A DNA stretch of 64,000 bases from positions 47,340-111,339 of the forward strand of contig JAJEGY010000006.1 in the NCBI GenBank assembly GCA_022819585.1. Reading direction: 5' to 3'. Origin of the DNA: Dehalococcoidia bacterium (GTDB taxonomy: Bacteria; Chloroflexota; Dehalococcoidia; Lucifugimonadales; Lucifugimonadaceae). Made by a program: the position numbers and the translations under genes. Every line of letters starts with the position of its first letter. The first letter of the stretch is position 1. This document shows, piece after piece, positions 1 through 9,339 of this stretch. The notes beneath the pieces were generated by a model. That model was given only the letters and a program-made list of their open reading frames with translations. It was not told the origin of the DNA and made no database searches.

Positions 1-86
1 GGCACCAGCGGCTGTTGCAACATAGACGGCTTTGTAGACGGACACTCCCACAACCAAAATCAACCTTCAACAAATCTTCTAAAAAC

Positions 87-115
87 TTGACATCCCGACA
101 TTGTACGTAGTACAA
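87..115 (+). promoter_or_regulatory. putative sigma70-type promoter for the GC-rich non-coding region A
   Basis: TTGACA at 87-92, then after 18 nt TACAAC (-10-like); resembles the element at about 63235 upstream of region B (acttgacaNcNcCnACAT..tacgta). Confidence 0.45.
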
Positions 116-117
116 CA

Positions 118-1010
118 GTAGACAGAAGCCCGGACCGGCGGCGGTCGGAAAGGGCGACGAGAAACATCGTCGCGTCTTCAGGAAGCGTGCACAACCCTGA
201 GTGACGCCATCGATTTCAGTCTCAGCGGTCTGCAGGCGGGAGCACACATGGAGGGAGGAGAGCAAATGTCCGAACCGACGGCCAAGATCCGCGGCGGCAC
301 GCGCACGAATCTCTCCGCGCCGGTGCCCGCACTCGCCCCCGACGGAGGGCGGAACGACGACCTTAAACAAACCCCGGGCGACGGGGGATCAGGTGCAGCA
401 AGGTACGGATGCGCGGCCGAACTGCGGGACCGCGCCGCGGCTGAGGCGGAAACCGCCGAAGCCGCGCCGGCCAGACGGGATGCCCGCACCCTCTTGACGC
501 GAGAGGGCGCGGCCGGAAGGACGTCTAGTAAAAACGTCCCGACGGATACAGGCCCGGTGAAGATTCGATACGAGCGGTCCCTTATGCCCACCACGTCGTC
601 CGCTTCGGCGGGCGGACGGCCACAGCGCTCAGCTTCCAGTGAAGAAGGAAGTGAAGACGAGAGACACCGGGCAGCCCGCCCGACCTCTCAACAGTCAGGC
701 GGTTCATGGCAACGCCGGCGGCGCTGGAAACCTGCGAAGCGCAGAAAACGTCGCACGCGATCTGGAGACGCGGCGATGATTCGACCATACAGTTCCAGCC
801 ATGACCCATGGCTGCCCTCCCAGGCGGGAGATACGGCCCGAGGACGAAACATTTCGGACGACGAAGATGCGGGGCGTCCTCGACAAGAGGAATATATCCG
901 AGGGACGGAAGGCGGAGGCGCGGATGATGAGGCGCTCTCTCGCTGGAGAGGGGCGGTTCAAACGAACAAAAGGGTCAACCACAGAAACAATCTGAACAAC
1001 AGCTGAAGCA
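118..1010 (+). ncRNA. candidate large structured non-coding RNA (copy A)
   Basis: No protein-like ORF despite open frames. Many perfect hairpins: 154-160/167-173 (GCGACGA/TCGTCGC), 445-449/453-457, 489-494/502-507 nested in 467-472/511-516 (CCGGCC/GGCCGG), 519-524/534-539, 597-603/612-618, 797-803/807-813, 817-821/826-830, 839-846/875-882 (CGAGGACG/CGTCCTCG), 937-941/946-950. A-rich tail. Confidence 0.5.
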
Positions 1011-1192
1011 GAACAACAAGACCGACCAGCACCGGAGGCCATCCCTGATCGGCCTCCCCGAAGCCCGACGGAAAAAACACCCGTCAGGCGATTAAACGCG
1101 CCCAAGCCCCTTTCGCAAAGCGAAGGGGGCGCGTGAGCGCAACGAGAGCGGGGGATGCCCGCGAAAGGGAACCTAAGGACGAACAGCCAGGA

Positions 1193-2008
1193 TTAAACGC
1201 GCCCCTCCGGCATAGTATTCCCCTTAAATCCCGCCGTAACTCCACCATCCACCAACAGCTCCGATCCCGTAATATACGAAGCCTCCTCCGAGGCCAAAAA
1301 ACAGACCGCATTCGCAATCTCCTCAGGCTCACCCCAGCGCCCTAACGGCACCCTCTCAGACCGCCAATCCCTCTCCGAATCCACGGCGTAGATATGCTCC
1401 GTGAACGGCGTGTGAACCCACCCCGGCAACACCGAGTTGCACCGTATCCCAAACTTCGCCAACTGGATCGATGACGCTCGCGTGAAATGCAACATCCCAG
1501 CCCGTGACATCGCGTACGCCGATCCATACTCCCCAGCGAACTTCCCGGCCATCGACGACAAATTCACGATCGCTCCGCCACCAGCATCCGTCATCGCCGG
1601 TATCACAGCACGCGTACCCAACAATATCCCCGTCGTGCTGATCTCCATCACCCTCTTCCACTCATCGACATCCACGTCGTAAAGCGTCCCACGATCCTGC
1701 ATCCCCGCAAGATTCACCAAGATATCCAACCGACCAAACTCTTTCAATGTGCGTTCAACCACCTCACCCCAATTCGCCTCATCCACAACATCCAACCGCG
1801 CATAGATCGCCTCATACCCCTCGCTCCGCATCTGCTCCGCCGACGCCTCTCCCGACTCATCCTGAATATCCGTAATCACAACCTTCCCACCCTCCTCCAA
1901 AATCTTCCACGCCGTACACCCGCCAAACCCCATCCGCTGACCTCTCATCGACGACGCCGATCCCGACAACAACGCAACCTTGCCTTCAAATCTCTTCCTC
2001 GCACTCAT
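1193..2008 (-). CDS. SDR-family NAD(P)-dependent oxidoreductase
   Basis: Rossmann N-terminus plus NLAGMQDRG, SSMAGKFAGEYGSAYAMSRAGM (YxxxS/K-like region) and LVDGGVTAGF C-terminus; start chosen at MSARKRFEGKVALLSG. Confidence 0.85.
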   Translation of the reverse strand: MSARKRFEGKVALLSGSASSMRGQRMGFGGCTAWKILEEGGKVVITDIQDESGEASAEQMRSEGYEAIYARLDVVDEANWGEVVERTLKEFGRLDILVNLAGMQDRGTLYDVDVDEWKRVMEISTTGILLGTRAVIPAMTDAGGGAIVNLSSMAGKFAGEYGSAYAMSRAGMLHFTRASSIQLAKFGIRCNSVLPGWVHTPFTEHIYAVDSERDWRSERVPLGRWGEPEEIANAVCFLASEEASYITGSELLVDGGVTAGFKGNTMPEGRV

Positions 2009-2042
2009 TCCCGGTAACCCCCTTATTTGCCAACTAATCTCG

Positions 2043-2471
2043 TCAAGTCCGATTCTGCAACGCAATCACCGCGTTCGGAACCAAAAACCCATAAATCCCA
2101 AACGCCAACACCAGACTCACAACTCCATGCACCCACCTATCCCTAAGAAAGAACATCGCAACCCCGCCGAACATCACCAAGACCACAACCACCGCAACCA
2201 GATACTCCGAACTCGGCACCAGTTCCAACACCGCATCATCACCAATCACAGCATCCGCAACTAAAGCCGCCACAACGCCTACCATCGTCCACAAGATCAC
2301 CAATCCGAACACAACCACCGTCACCAGATTCGCTGATCCTCCCTCTTCAATCCGCCGCTGAATGAACTGCGGCGGCCTCGACGCAAACAGAATCGCCGCA
2401 TGAGCCGAAGCGATCAACCCCATCAAAGTCCCTACCAACATCCCGGCCAAAATATCCAACGCAACCGTCAT
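2043..2471 (-). CDS. hypothetical membrane protein
   Basis: 142 aa ORF with several hydrophobic segments; its start overlaps the ispE stop. Confidence 0.55.
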   Translation of the reverse strand: MTVALDILAGMLVGTLMGLIASAHAAILFASRPPQFIQRRIEEGGSANLVTVVVFGLVILWTMVGVVAALVADAVIGDDAVLELVPSSEYLVAVVVVLVMFGGVAMFFLRDRWVHGVVSLVLAFGIYGFLVPNAVIALQNRT

Positions 2472-3352
2472 CGACCCGCTCCAATCTCGATACGCGGCGC
2501 TAACCCGACAGAAAACGCATCACAACCCGCACGCGCCTTCATCAACAACGCCCAAGCCGTACCAACCTCCTTGCTTGGAGCAATCCCAAACATCGACGGC
2601 CCGGCACCCGTCAACACAACATCCGACGCCCCCAACCGCTCGAACGCTGTGTAAACCTCCTGCCAACCATCAAACGCATGAGGTGCCACCTGCTGAAAAA
2701 CGTTGTACATGAACGCCGGGTGACAGTCCCCTTTCTCAATCATTCTCGCCGCCAGCTTCCGAGTCAAACTTCCAGTCGTAAACGACGCCGGGCTCAACAG
2801 CCCAAACAATCGGCCCGTCTTAGTCACACCCGACCCGCGATCCCCAACGTCCGGCGTAACAATCACGAACCACTCGTGCTCGGGAGCCGGCAGCCGCTCG
2901 AGCACTTCACCTCGACCACTAACCAATGCAGTTCCTCCGCTAACCAGAAACGGAACATCTGAACCCACCTTCGCCCCAATCTCTACCAACTCACCTTCCG
3001 ACAACCCCAACTCCCACAACCGATTCAACCCTCTCAAAGTAGCTGCCGCGTCTGCCGATCCGCCACCCAGTCCAGCAGCAACAGGAACCCGCTTCCGCAA
3101 CGCAATCCTTGCTCCCCTTCCAACCCCCGCCTCATTCCGCAAAACCTCAGCCGCCTTCACTACCAAATTGCCGTCACCAGCCAACGACTCCTCTGAACAC
3201 TCAAACTCAATCCCGTCACCATCCTCAAACGCCAACTCATCCCACAAATCCACCGTCTGAATAATCGACGCCAGATCGTGATATCCATCCTCGCGTTTCC
3301 GAAGCACCTCCAGAGTCAAATTCAACTTCGCATACGCACGCTCGACAATCAC
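2468..3352 (-). CDS. ispE: 4-diphosphocytidyl-2-C-methyl-D-erythritol kinase
   Basis: AYAKLNLTLEVLRKREDGYHDL N-terminus, VPVAAGLGGGSADAAATLRGLN GHMP ATP-binding motif. Confidence 0.93.
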   Translation of the reverse strand: MIVERAYAKLNLTLEVLRKREDGYHDLASIIQTVDLWDELAFEDGDGIEFECSEESLAGDGNLVVKAAEVLRNEAGVGRGARIALRKRVPVAAGLGGGSADAAATLRGLNRLWELGLSEGELVEIGAKVGSDVPFLVSGGTALVSGRGEVLERLPAPEHEWFVIVTPDVGDRGSGVTKTGRLFGLLSPASFTTGSLTRKLAARMIEKGDCHPAFMYNVFQQVAPHAFDGWQEVYTAFERLGASDVVLTGAGPSMFGIAPSKEVGTAWALLMKARAGCDAFSVGLAPRIEIGAGR

Positions 3353-3364
3353 AACATCACACCA

Positions 3365-4195
3365 TCAATCAGAACTCGCGCCAACAAGGTCCCTCACACC
3401 TCGCCACTCCCTCAACAAGGACAACCACTCCTCAATCCCCAAAGTAGCCGGCCTACGTTCGCTGTCTATCCCGGCCCGCTCAGTCATCTCTTTGACTTCA
3501 CCAGTCGTCATCTGCAAACCATTCGACAACGAGTTATGCAGCTGCTTCCGACGTCCCAAAAACGCCGACCTTGCCAGTTTGAAAAGGTCTTGAACATCCT
3601 TCCCATCAACCAACGGCTCCGCTCTCGGCACCAACTCAATCACCGTCGAATGCACCTTAGGCGGAGGACGAAACGCACTCGGAGGCACACTGAACAACGA
3701 CCTCGGCTCAGCATAAATCTGCACCGCCAGCGACAACAGACTCATCTTCCCCGCCTTCGCGCACATATCCCGCGCAACCTCCCGCTGCAACATCACCGTC
3801 ATACTCGCAGGCCGACGTTCCCGCTCCAAAAACGAACGCACAATCGGCGTCCCGGCATAATACGGCAGATTCGCAACCACCCTGTACCTGTTCGAACCTC
3901 CAAACTCCGGTAACTCTTCAAGATCAACATCCCGAGCATCAGCGTTAACCACGCGTACATCTGGATACTCTCTATACCGATCCCCCATCCTCTGCGCATA
4001 CTTCTCATCCAACTCCACCAGCACCACTGACCCGCCAACTAGATGAGCCTCCTCAACAATCAGATGCGTCAACGCCCCATCGCCAGGCCCGATCTCCATC
4101 ACAACATCACCAACCGAAATCCCAGAAGCGTCAACGATACGCCGCGCGACCGATCGATCCCGCAAGAAGTGCTGCCCAAGTCGTCGGCGCGCCAT
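3365..4195 (-). CDS. rsmA: 16S rRNA (adenine1518/1519-N6)-dimethyltransferase
   Basis: LGQHFLRDRSVARRIVDA, VMEIGPGDGALT, VVANLPYYAGTPIV motifs. Confidence 0.93.
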   Translation of the reverse strand: MARRRLGQHFLRDRSVARRIVDASGISVGDVVMEIGPGDGALTHLIVEEAHLVGGSVVLVELDEKYAQRMGDRYREYPDVRVVNADARDVDLEELPEFGGSNRYRVVANLPYYAGTPIVRSFLERERRPASMTVMLQREVARDMCAKAGKMSLLSLAVQIYAEPRSLFSVPPSAFRPPPKVHSTVIELVPRAEPLVDGKDVQDLFKLARSAFLGRRKQLHNSLSNGLQMTTGEVKEMTERAGIDSERRPATLGIEEWLSLLREWRGVRDLVGASSD

Positions 4196-4267
4196 ATTGC
4201 AAATCTACGTGTGGAACTTCAATGCGGCCGCGCACCCCAAGTTCGGAACCACGTTCGAACATGACAA

Positions 4268-4490
4268 AGGCCTCGGCTCGAATCAGATCACCTCGCGTCG
4301 CCCAAAGTTGACCGCTTACCGCTGCTTCCTTCCGGACCTGACGGGGTTCACGAGACTCTGCCGCGCAAGAACCCGACTCTCAGCACCGAGCATCGAATGC
4401 CAGGGGTTCGAACTGCGAAACCTCCATGAGGATTCCGGCCCTGCTGAGCGGATTGCAGGTTCAGGGCACCGCTAGCTCCCCGCTTGGCAC
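4268..4490 (-). ncRNA. ffs: signal recognition particle RNA, large bacterial type
   Basis: Minus strand contains GTGAACCCCGTCAGGTCCGGAAGGAAGCAGCGGTAAGC (helix 8/apical motif) and the upstream Alu-domain-like GTGCCCTGAACCTGCAATCCGCTCAGCAGGGCCGGAATCC. Ends are approximate. Confidence 0.88.
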
Positions 4491-4573
4491 GACCGCATCT
4501 TTGAATCGTAAACCATCAACCCGATTTCAACGTATCGGCTTATACAAACGCCATCTTTTTACAGGAGGGCAAC

Positions 4574-5509
4574 ATGTCTTGGGTAGACTCGATTCAAATG
4601 GTCACCGAAAACGAAAAATCCGTTATCACTAAAGCCGTCATCCCCGTCGCCGGCCTCGGCACTCGCTTTCTTCCCGTCACTCGAAGCGTCCCCAAGGCCC
4701 TCCTGCCAGTCCTCGAAAAACCACTCATCCAATACGCCGTCGAAGACGCCGTCGAAGCCGGCATCACCGACATCGCCATTATCGAGGACACAAGAAGCGT
4801 CGGCTCCTACTTCCACTCCATGCCCGATCTCGAGGAGAAACTCCGAGATAGCGGACGTGACGAATTCGCCGACCAGATGGTCGAGATCTCAAACCTCGCA
4901 CGCATCACCTCCATCAAACAACTCGAACCCCTCGGCTCAGGACACGCCATCCTCCTCGCACGAAACTTCGTCGGCGACGAACCATTCGTCGTCATCCTCC
5001 CCGACGAAATCCTATGGGGCGAACACTCCTCTACCGCCCAAGTCCTCGACGTCCGAGATCGTTACGGCGGAAACGTCATCGCCGTCTCTGAAACATCTTG
5101 GGACGACGTACACACCAAAGGCATCGTCGCGGGGCCAAACGTCGAACCAACCGTAATCGCCATCGATCAGATGGTCGAAAAGCCCCCTCGCGAAGAAGCC
5201 CCAAGCAACCTCGCCATCATCGGACGCTACGCCCTAGGCCCCGATGTATTCGAGCATCTCAGCAAACTCCGACGCGGCGCCGGTGGCGAAATACAACTCA
5301 CCGACGCCATCATCGACTGCATGGAACACAACAACACCTACGGCGTTATCGTCGACGCAGCCCGTTACGACGCCGGTGTCCCCGAAGGCTTATTCGGCGC
5401 AACTCTTCACCAAGCCGCCAACAATCCAGCCATGCGCCAGATGATCATAGACTTCGCCAACGAGATCCAAGCCGGAAACCTCGCCGAAACCTCCCAATCA
5501 CTTGCGTAA
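4574..5509 (+). CDS. galU: UTP--glucose-1-phosphate uridylyltransferase
   Basis: [51 protein letters not shown] upstream of ATG. Confidence 0.93.
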   Translation: MSWVDSIQMVTENEKSVITKAVIPVAGLGTRFLPVTRSVPKALLPVLEKPLIQYAVEDAVEAGITDIAIIEDTRSVGSYFHSMPDLEEKLRDSGRDEFADQMVEISNLARITSIKQLEPLGSGHAILLARNFVGDEPFVVILPDEILWGEHSSTAQVLDVRDRYGGNVIAVSETSWDDVHTKGIVAGPNVEPTVIAIDQMVEKPPREEAPSNLAIIGRYALGPDVFEHLSKLRRGAGGEIQLTDAIIDCMEHNNTYGVIVDAARYDAGVPEGLFGATLHQAANNPAMRQMIIDFANEIQAGNLAETSQSLA

Positions 5510-7366
5510 CTGCAACACCGCCATGAACGCCTCCTGCGGTACCTCCACCGCACCAACCATCTTGGCGCGCCGCCTCTTCCCCTCCTTCTGACGCTCCAGC
5601 AACTTACGCTTACGCGTCACATCCCCACCGTAACACTTCGCCAAGACGTTCTTCCGCAACGCCTTCACATTCGTCCGCGCCACGACCTTTCCACCGATCG
5701 CCGCCTGTATCGGTACCGCAAACATCTGACGCGGGATCAACTCCTTCAACTTCGACGCCAACTTCCGGCCCGTCGCCTCAGCCTCCGACGAATGCACGAT
5801 GCTGCTCAACGCATCCACAACTTCGTGGTTCACCAGAACATCCAGCTTCACCATCTGCGCTTCGCGGTAACCTGCCGGCTGATAGTCCATCGACGCATAG
5901 CCCTGAGTCGCCGACTTCAACATGTCGTGGAAATCCACCAAGATCGCCGACAGCGGAGCCTCATACTCCAACATCACCCTCGCATTCCGACCGGCCCCAT
6001 TCATCGACTCGATAACCGACCCATTTCCCGATCCTGCCGCGTGCGACTGCAGATACTCCATCCGCTTGAATAGCCCCCGCTTATTCGTCACCAACTCCAT
6101 CACATTCCCGTAGTAAGCGATCGGCACGATGATCGACAGATCCACCCAAGGCTCCAATATCTCCGCAATATCCTGCTTATCAGGCAACTTCGATGGGTTG
6201 TCCACATAGATGATCTCCCCGTCGTTCAGCATCACCTGAAACTCCACGCTCGGAGCCGTCGTGATCAACTCCAACTCATACTCCCGCTCCAACCGCTCCT
6301 GCACTACCTCCATATGCAACAACCCCAAGAATCCGCACCTGAATCCGAATCCTAAAGCGGACGACGACTCCGGCTCAAACTCCAACGCTGCATCGTTCAA
6401 CCGCAACTTCCCTAGCGCCTCCCGCAACTCCGTGTAGTCATTCGCATCCGACGGATACAGCCCCGTAAACACCATCGGCTTCTGCGCCTCATACTGCACC
6501 CGAGCCTCAGCCGCCGGATCCTTCATCAACGTCACCGTATCCCCCACCATCACATCGCCCACGTCCTTGATGCCCGTCGCCACATACCCGACCTCGCCGA
6601 CCCTCAACCCTTCCGGCGCCCGCATTACCGACGGCGAGAAATATCCCACCTCCAAAACCTCTCCCTTCGCCCCAGAATCCATGAACACAGCTCGATCCCG
6701 CGCTTTGATCTGACCATCCAGAACTCTCACATAAGCCACAACACCCTTGAACGAGTCGTACTTGCTGTCAAACACCAGCGCCTGCAGCGGTTCTTCCAGA
6801 TCACCAACCGGAGGAGGCGTCAACTCCACGATCCGCTCTAACAGCTCCTCGACTCCTTCTCCCGTCTTACCCGAAACCATCACAATCTCGTCCTCGTCAA
6901 ACCCAAACGTATCCACGATCTCCGCCGCCACCCGTTCCGGTTCCGCTGCCGGCATATCGATCTTGTTGATCGCCGGAATGATCACCAGATCATTCTCCAC
7001 CGCCAGATACACATTCGCCACCGTCTGCGCCTGAATCCCCTGCGACGCATCGACCAGCAGCACCGTCGCCTCACAAGCCTTCAAACTCCTAGACACCTCA
7101 TACGAAAAATCCACATGCCCCGGCGTATCGATCAAATTCAGCTGATAAACCTCCCCATCCCTCGACTCAAACCCCAATCGCACCGCTTGCGCCTTGATCG
7201 TAATCCCCCGCTCACGCTCCAGATCCATCGAATCCAGATGCTGCTCCACTAACTCCCGCTCCGAAACCGCACCCGTCAACTCAATCATGCGATCCGCCAA
7301 CGTCGACTTCCCATGATCGACATGCGCGATGATGCAGAAATTCCGTATGAGGCGCTGGGTGGTCAC
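5498..7366 (-). CDS. lepA: translation elongation factor 4 (LepA)
   Basis: [66 protein letters not shown]. Confidence 0.96.
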   Translation of the reverse strand: MTTQRLIRNFCIIAHVDHGKSTLADRMIELTGAVSERELVEQHLDSMDLERERGITIKAQAVRLGFESRDGEVYQLNLIDTPGHVDFSYEVSRSLKACEATVLLVDASQGIQAQTVANVYLAVENDLVIIPAINKIDMPAAEPERVAAEIVDTFGFDEDEIVMVSGKTGEGVEELLERIVELTPPPVGDLEEPLQALVFDSKYDSFKGVVAYVRVLDGQIKARDRAVFMDSGAKGEVLEVGYFSPSVMRAPEGLRVGEVGYVATGIKDVGDVMVGDTVTLMKDPAAEARVQYEAQKPMVFTGLYPSDANDYTELREALGKLRLNDAALEFEPESSSALGFGFRCGFLGLLHMEVVQERLEREYELELITTAPSVEFQVMLNDGEIIYVDNPSKLPDKQDIAEILEPWVDLSIIVPIAYYGNVMELVTNKRGLFKRMEYLQSHAAGSGNGSVIESMNGAGRNARVMLEYEAPLSAILVDFHDMLKSATQGYASMDYQPAGYREAQMVKLDVLVNHEVVDALSSIVHSSEAEATGRKLASKLKELIPRQMFAVPIQAAIGGKVVARTNVKALRKNVLAKCYGGDVTRKRKLLERQKEGKRRRAKMVGAVEVPQEAFMAVLQLRK

Positions 7367-7424
7367 ATTCTCAATCTTACCGAAGCACTAGAATCACGCC
7401 TCTCAAAACCGCTAAACTACCCCC

Positions 7425-8309
7425 ATGCCCAACCACAAACTCCCAACCTCCCTCCACATCATCGGCGCCGGAACCCCCACCCCAACCCCCACTCGCTTCG
7501 GCTCCGCCTACGTCGCAGACGTGGATGGCGAAAAAATCATGTTCGACTGCGGACCCGCAGCGACCCATAAGCTAGTCCAATCCGGCCTCTGGCCTACCGA
7601 CATCGACAACCTATTCTTCACTCACCACCACTTCGACCACGACATCGACTACCCCTGCTTCCTCCTCTGTCGCTGGGACCAGTCCATCGGCAAAGAGAAC
7701 ACCCTCAACGTCTATGGACCAACCCTCACCGAACGCATCACTCACGGCGTCCTCGATAAAGAGGAAGGCATCTTCGCTCATGACTGGATCGCACGCGTAA
7801 ACCACCCCCTCAGCCAGAAAATCCACCAAAACCGTGGCGGTACCCTTCCCCGAAAACCTCCCGTCGTCTACGCGCGAGACATCGGACCCGGCACGGTGAA
7901 AACTTCCGACAAGTGGGAAGTCTCCGCCGCTCCAGCCGAACACGTCCAACCCTACCTCGACTCCCTAGCATACCGACTCGACACCAAGGGCGGAAAATCC
8001 ATCGTCTTCACCGGCGACACCCAGCCCTGCGACTCCGTAACCGAACTCGCTCGTGACGCCGACGTCATGCTCTGCATGTGCTGGGACGACCAAGAAGTCA
8101 TGAACGAAGACGGCGAATCTTACGGACAATGCGGCACCATCGGCGCTGGTGAAATGGCCCAGGCCGCAGGCGTCAAAACGCTAGTCCTCGTCCACATGGG
8201 ACCTAACATCTCCAAACATGGCCCACTAGAAAAAGGCATCGGAGACATCCGAGAGGTCTACTCAGGCAAAGTCCTCTACGCCGAGGAACTTATGAAACTA
8301 GAAATCTAA
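7425..8309 (+). CDS. MBL-fold metallo-hydrolase
   Basis: FTHHHFDHDIDY metal-binding motif, VFTGDTQPCDS, VLVHMG. Confidence 0.85.
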   Translation: MPNHKLPTSLHIIGAGTPTPTPTRFGSAYVADVDGEKIMFDCGPAATHKLVQSGLWPTDIDNLFFTHHHFDHDIDYPCFLLCRWDQSIGKENTLNVYGPTLTERITHGVLDKEEGIFAHDWIARVNHPLSQKIHQNRGGTLPRKPPVVYARDIGPGTVKTSDKWEVSAAPAEHVQPYLDSLAYRLDTKGGKSIVFTGDTQPCDSVTELARDADVMLCMCWDDQEVMNEDGESYGQCGTIGAGEMAQAAGVKTLVLVHMGPNISKHGPLEKGIGDIREVYSGKVLYAEELMKLEI

Positions 8310-8316
8310 TCAGTCG

Positions 8317-9198
8317 ATGGGCGCCAAATCCACTCCCAGCCTCTACATCCTTGGAGCAGGCGGACCTCACCCGACACCCTCCCGCTTCGGATCCGCTTTC
8401 GTCCTCGACATCGAAGGCGAAAAGCTCATGTTCGACTGCGGACCCGCCGCAACACACAAACTCGTCAAAGTCGGACTGTTCCCTACCCAAATCGACCACA
8501 TCTTCTTTACCCACCACCACTTCGACCACGACATCGACTATCCCTGCTTCCTCCTCTGCCGATGGGACCAGTCCATCGGAAAGGAAAACACCCTCAGCGT
8601 CTACGGACCTCCTCCCACCGAGCGCCTAACCCACGGCATCCTAGACGAAGAAGAAGGCGTATTCGCCCATGACTGGTACGCCCGCGTCCACTTCCCTATC
8701 TCCCAAAACGTCTATGTAAACCGCGGCGGCACCCTACCACGCAAACCACCAGTCGTCTACTCCCGTGACATCGGACCCGGCACTGTTCGCACCGCCGATA
8801 AATGGGAAGTCACAGCCGCACCAGGCATCCACGTCCAGCCCTATCTAGACTCCCTCGCTTACCGCGTTGACACCGCATCTGGCAAATCCATCGTCTTCAC
8901 CGGCGACACCGAACCATGCGACTCCGTGATCGATCTCGCCCAAAACGCCAACATGATGCTCTGCATGTGCGGCAACGACGACGCAATCATGGAGGCCAAC
9001 GGTCTCAACTACGGCCAGACCGGAACCATCTCCGCCGCCAAAATGGCACAAACCGCCAACGTCAAAACACTCGTCCTCATCCATATGGGCCACCACATCA
9101 CCCAACACGGACCCCTCGAAAAAGCCCTAGGCGACATCCGAGAACACTTCACAGGCCAAGTAATCTTCTCCGAAGAACTCATGAAACTAGAAGTTTGA
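8317..9198 (+). CDS. MBL-fold metallo-hydrolase (tandem paralog of previous gene)
   Basis: FTHHHFDHDIDYPCFLLCRWDQSIGKENTLSVYGP, nearly collinear with the preceding protein. Confidence 0.85.
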   Translation: MGAKSTPSLYILGAGGPHPTPSRFGSAFVLDIEGEKLMFDCGPAATHKLVKVGLFPTQIDHIFFTHHHFDHDIDYPCFLLCRWDQSIGKENTLSVYGPPPTERLTHGILDEEEGVFAHDWYARVHFPISQNVYVNRGGTLPRKPPVVYSRDIGPGTVRTADKWEVTAAPGIHVQPYLDSLAYRVDTASGKSIVFTGDTEPCDSVIDLAQNANMMLCMCGNDDAIMEANGLNYGQTGTISAAKMAQTANVKTLVLIHMGHHITQHGPLEKALGDIREHFTGQVIFSEELMKLEV

Positions 9199-9339
9199 CG
9201 CAAGACATCCATCGAAACTCCACCAAACTCCAGCCCGTCTTCCATTTTGATGTCTTACTGATAAAGTGATCTAGTTGCCCAGCGCGCAGATGGGTGTACG
9301 CCTTGCAACTACAGCCGCTTCGAGTTCGGGTCATCTAGC

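Noticed and set aside
248-1006. 252-aa ORF with an SD-like GGAGGAGAG before ATG 266
   Set aside because: Composition is extremely low in hydrophobics, rich in Arg/Gly/Ser/Glu with no domain-like pattern, and the DNA is better explained by dense hairpins. Kept as the main alternative to the ncRNA hypothesis.
4395-4475. tRNA-like GGTTCGAACT sequence
   Set aside because: No cloverleaf; the sequence belongs to the large SRP RNA on the minus strand.
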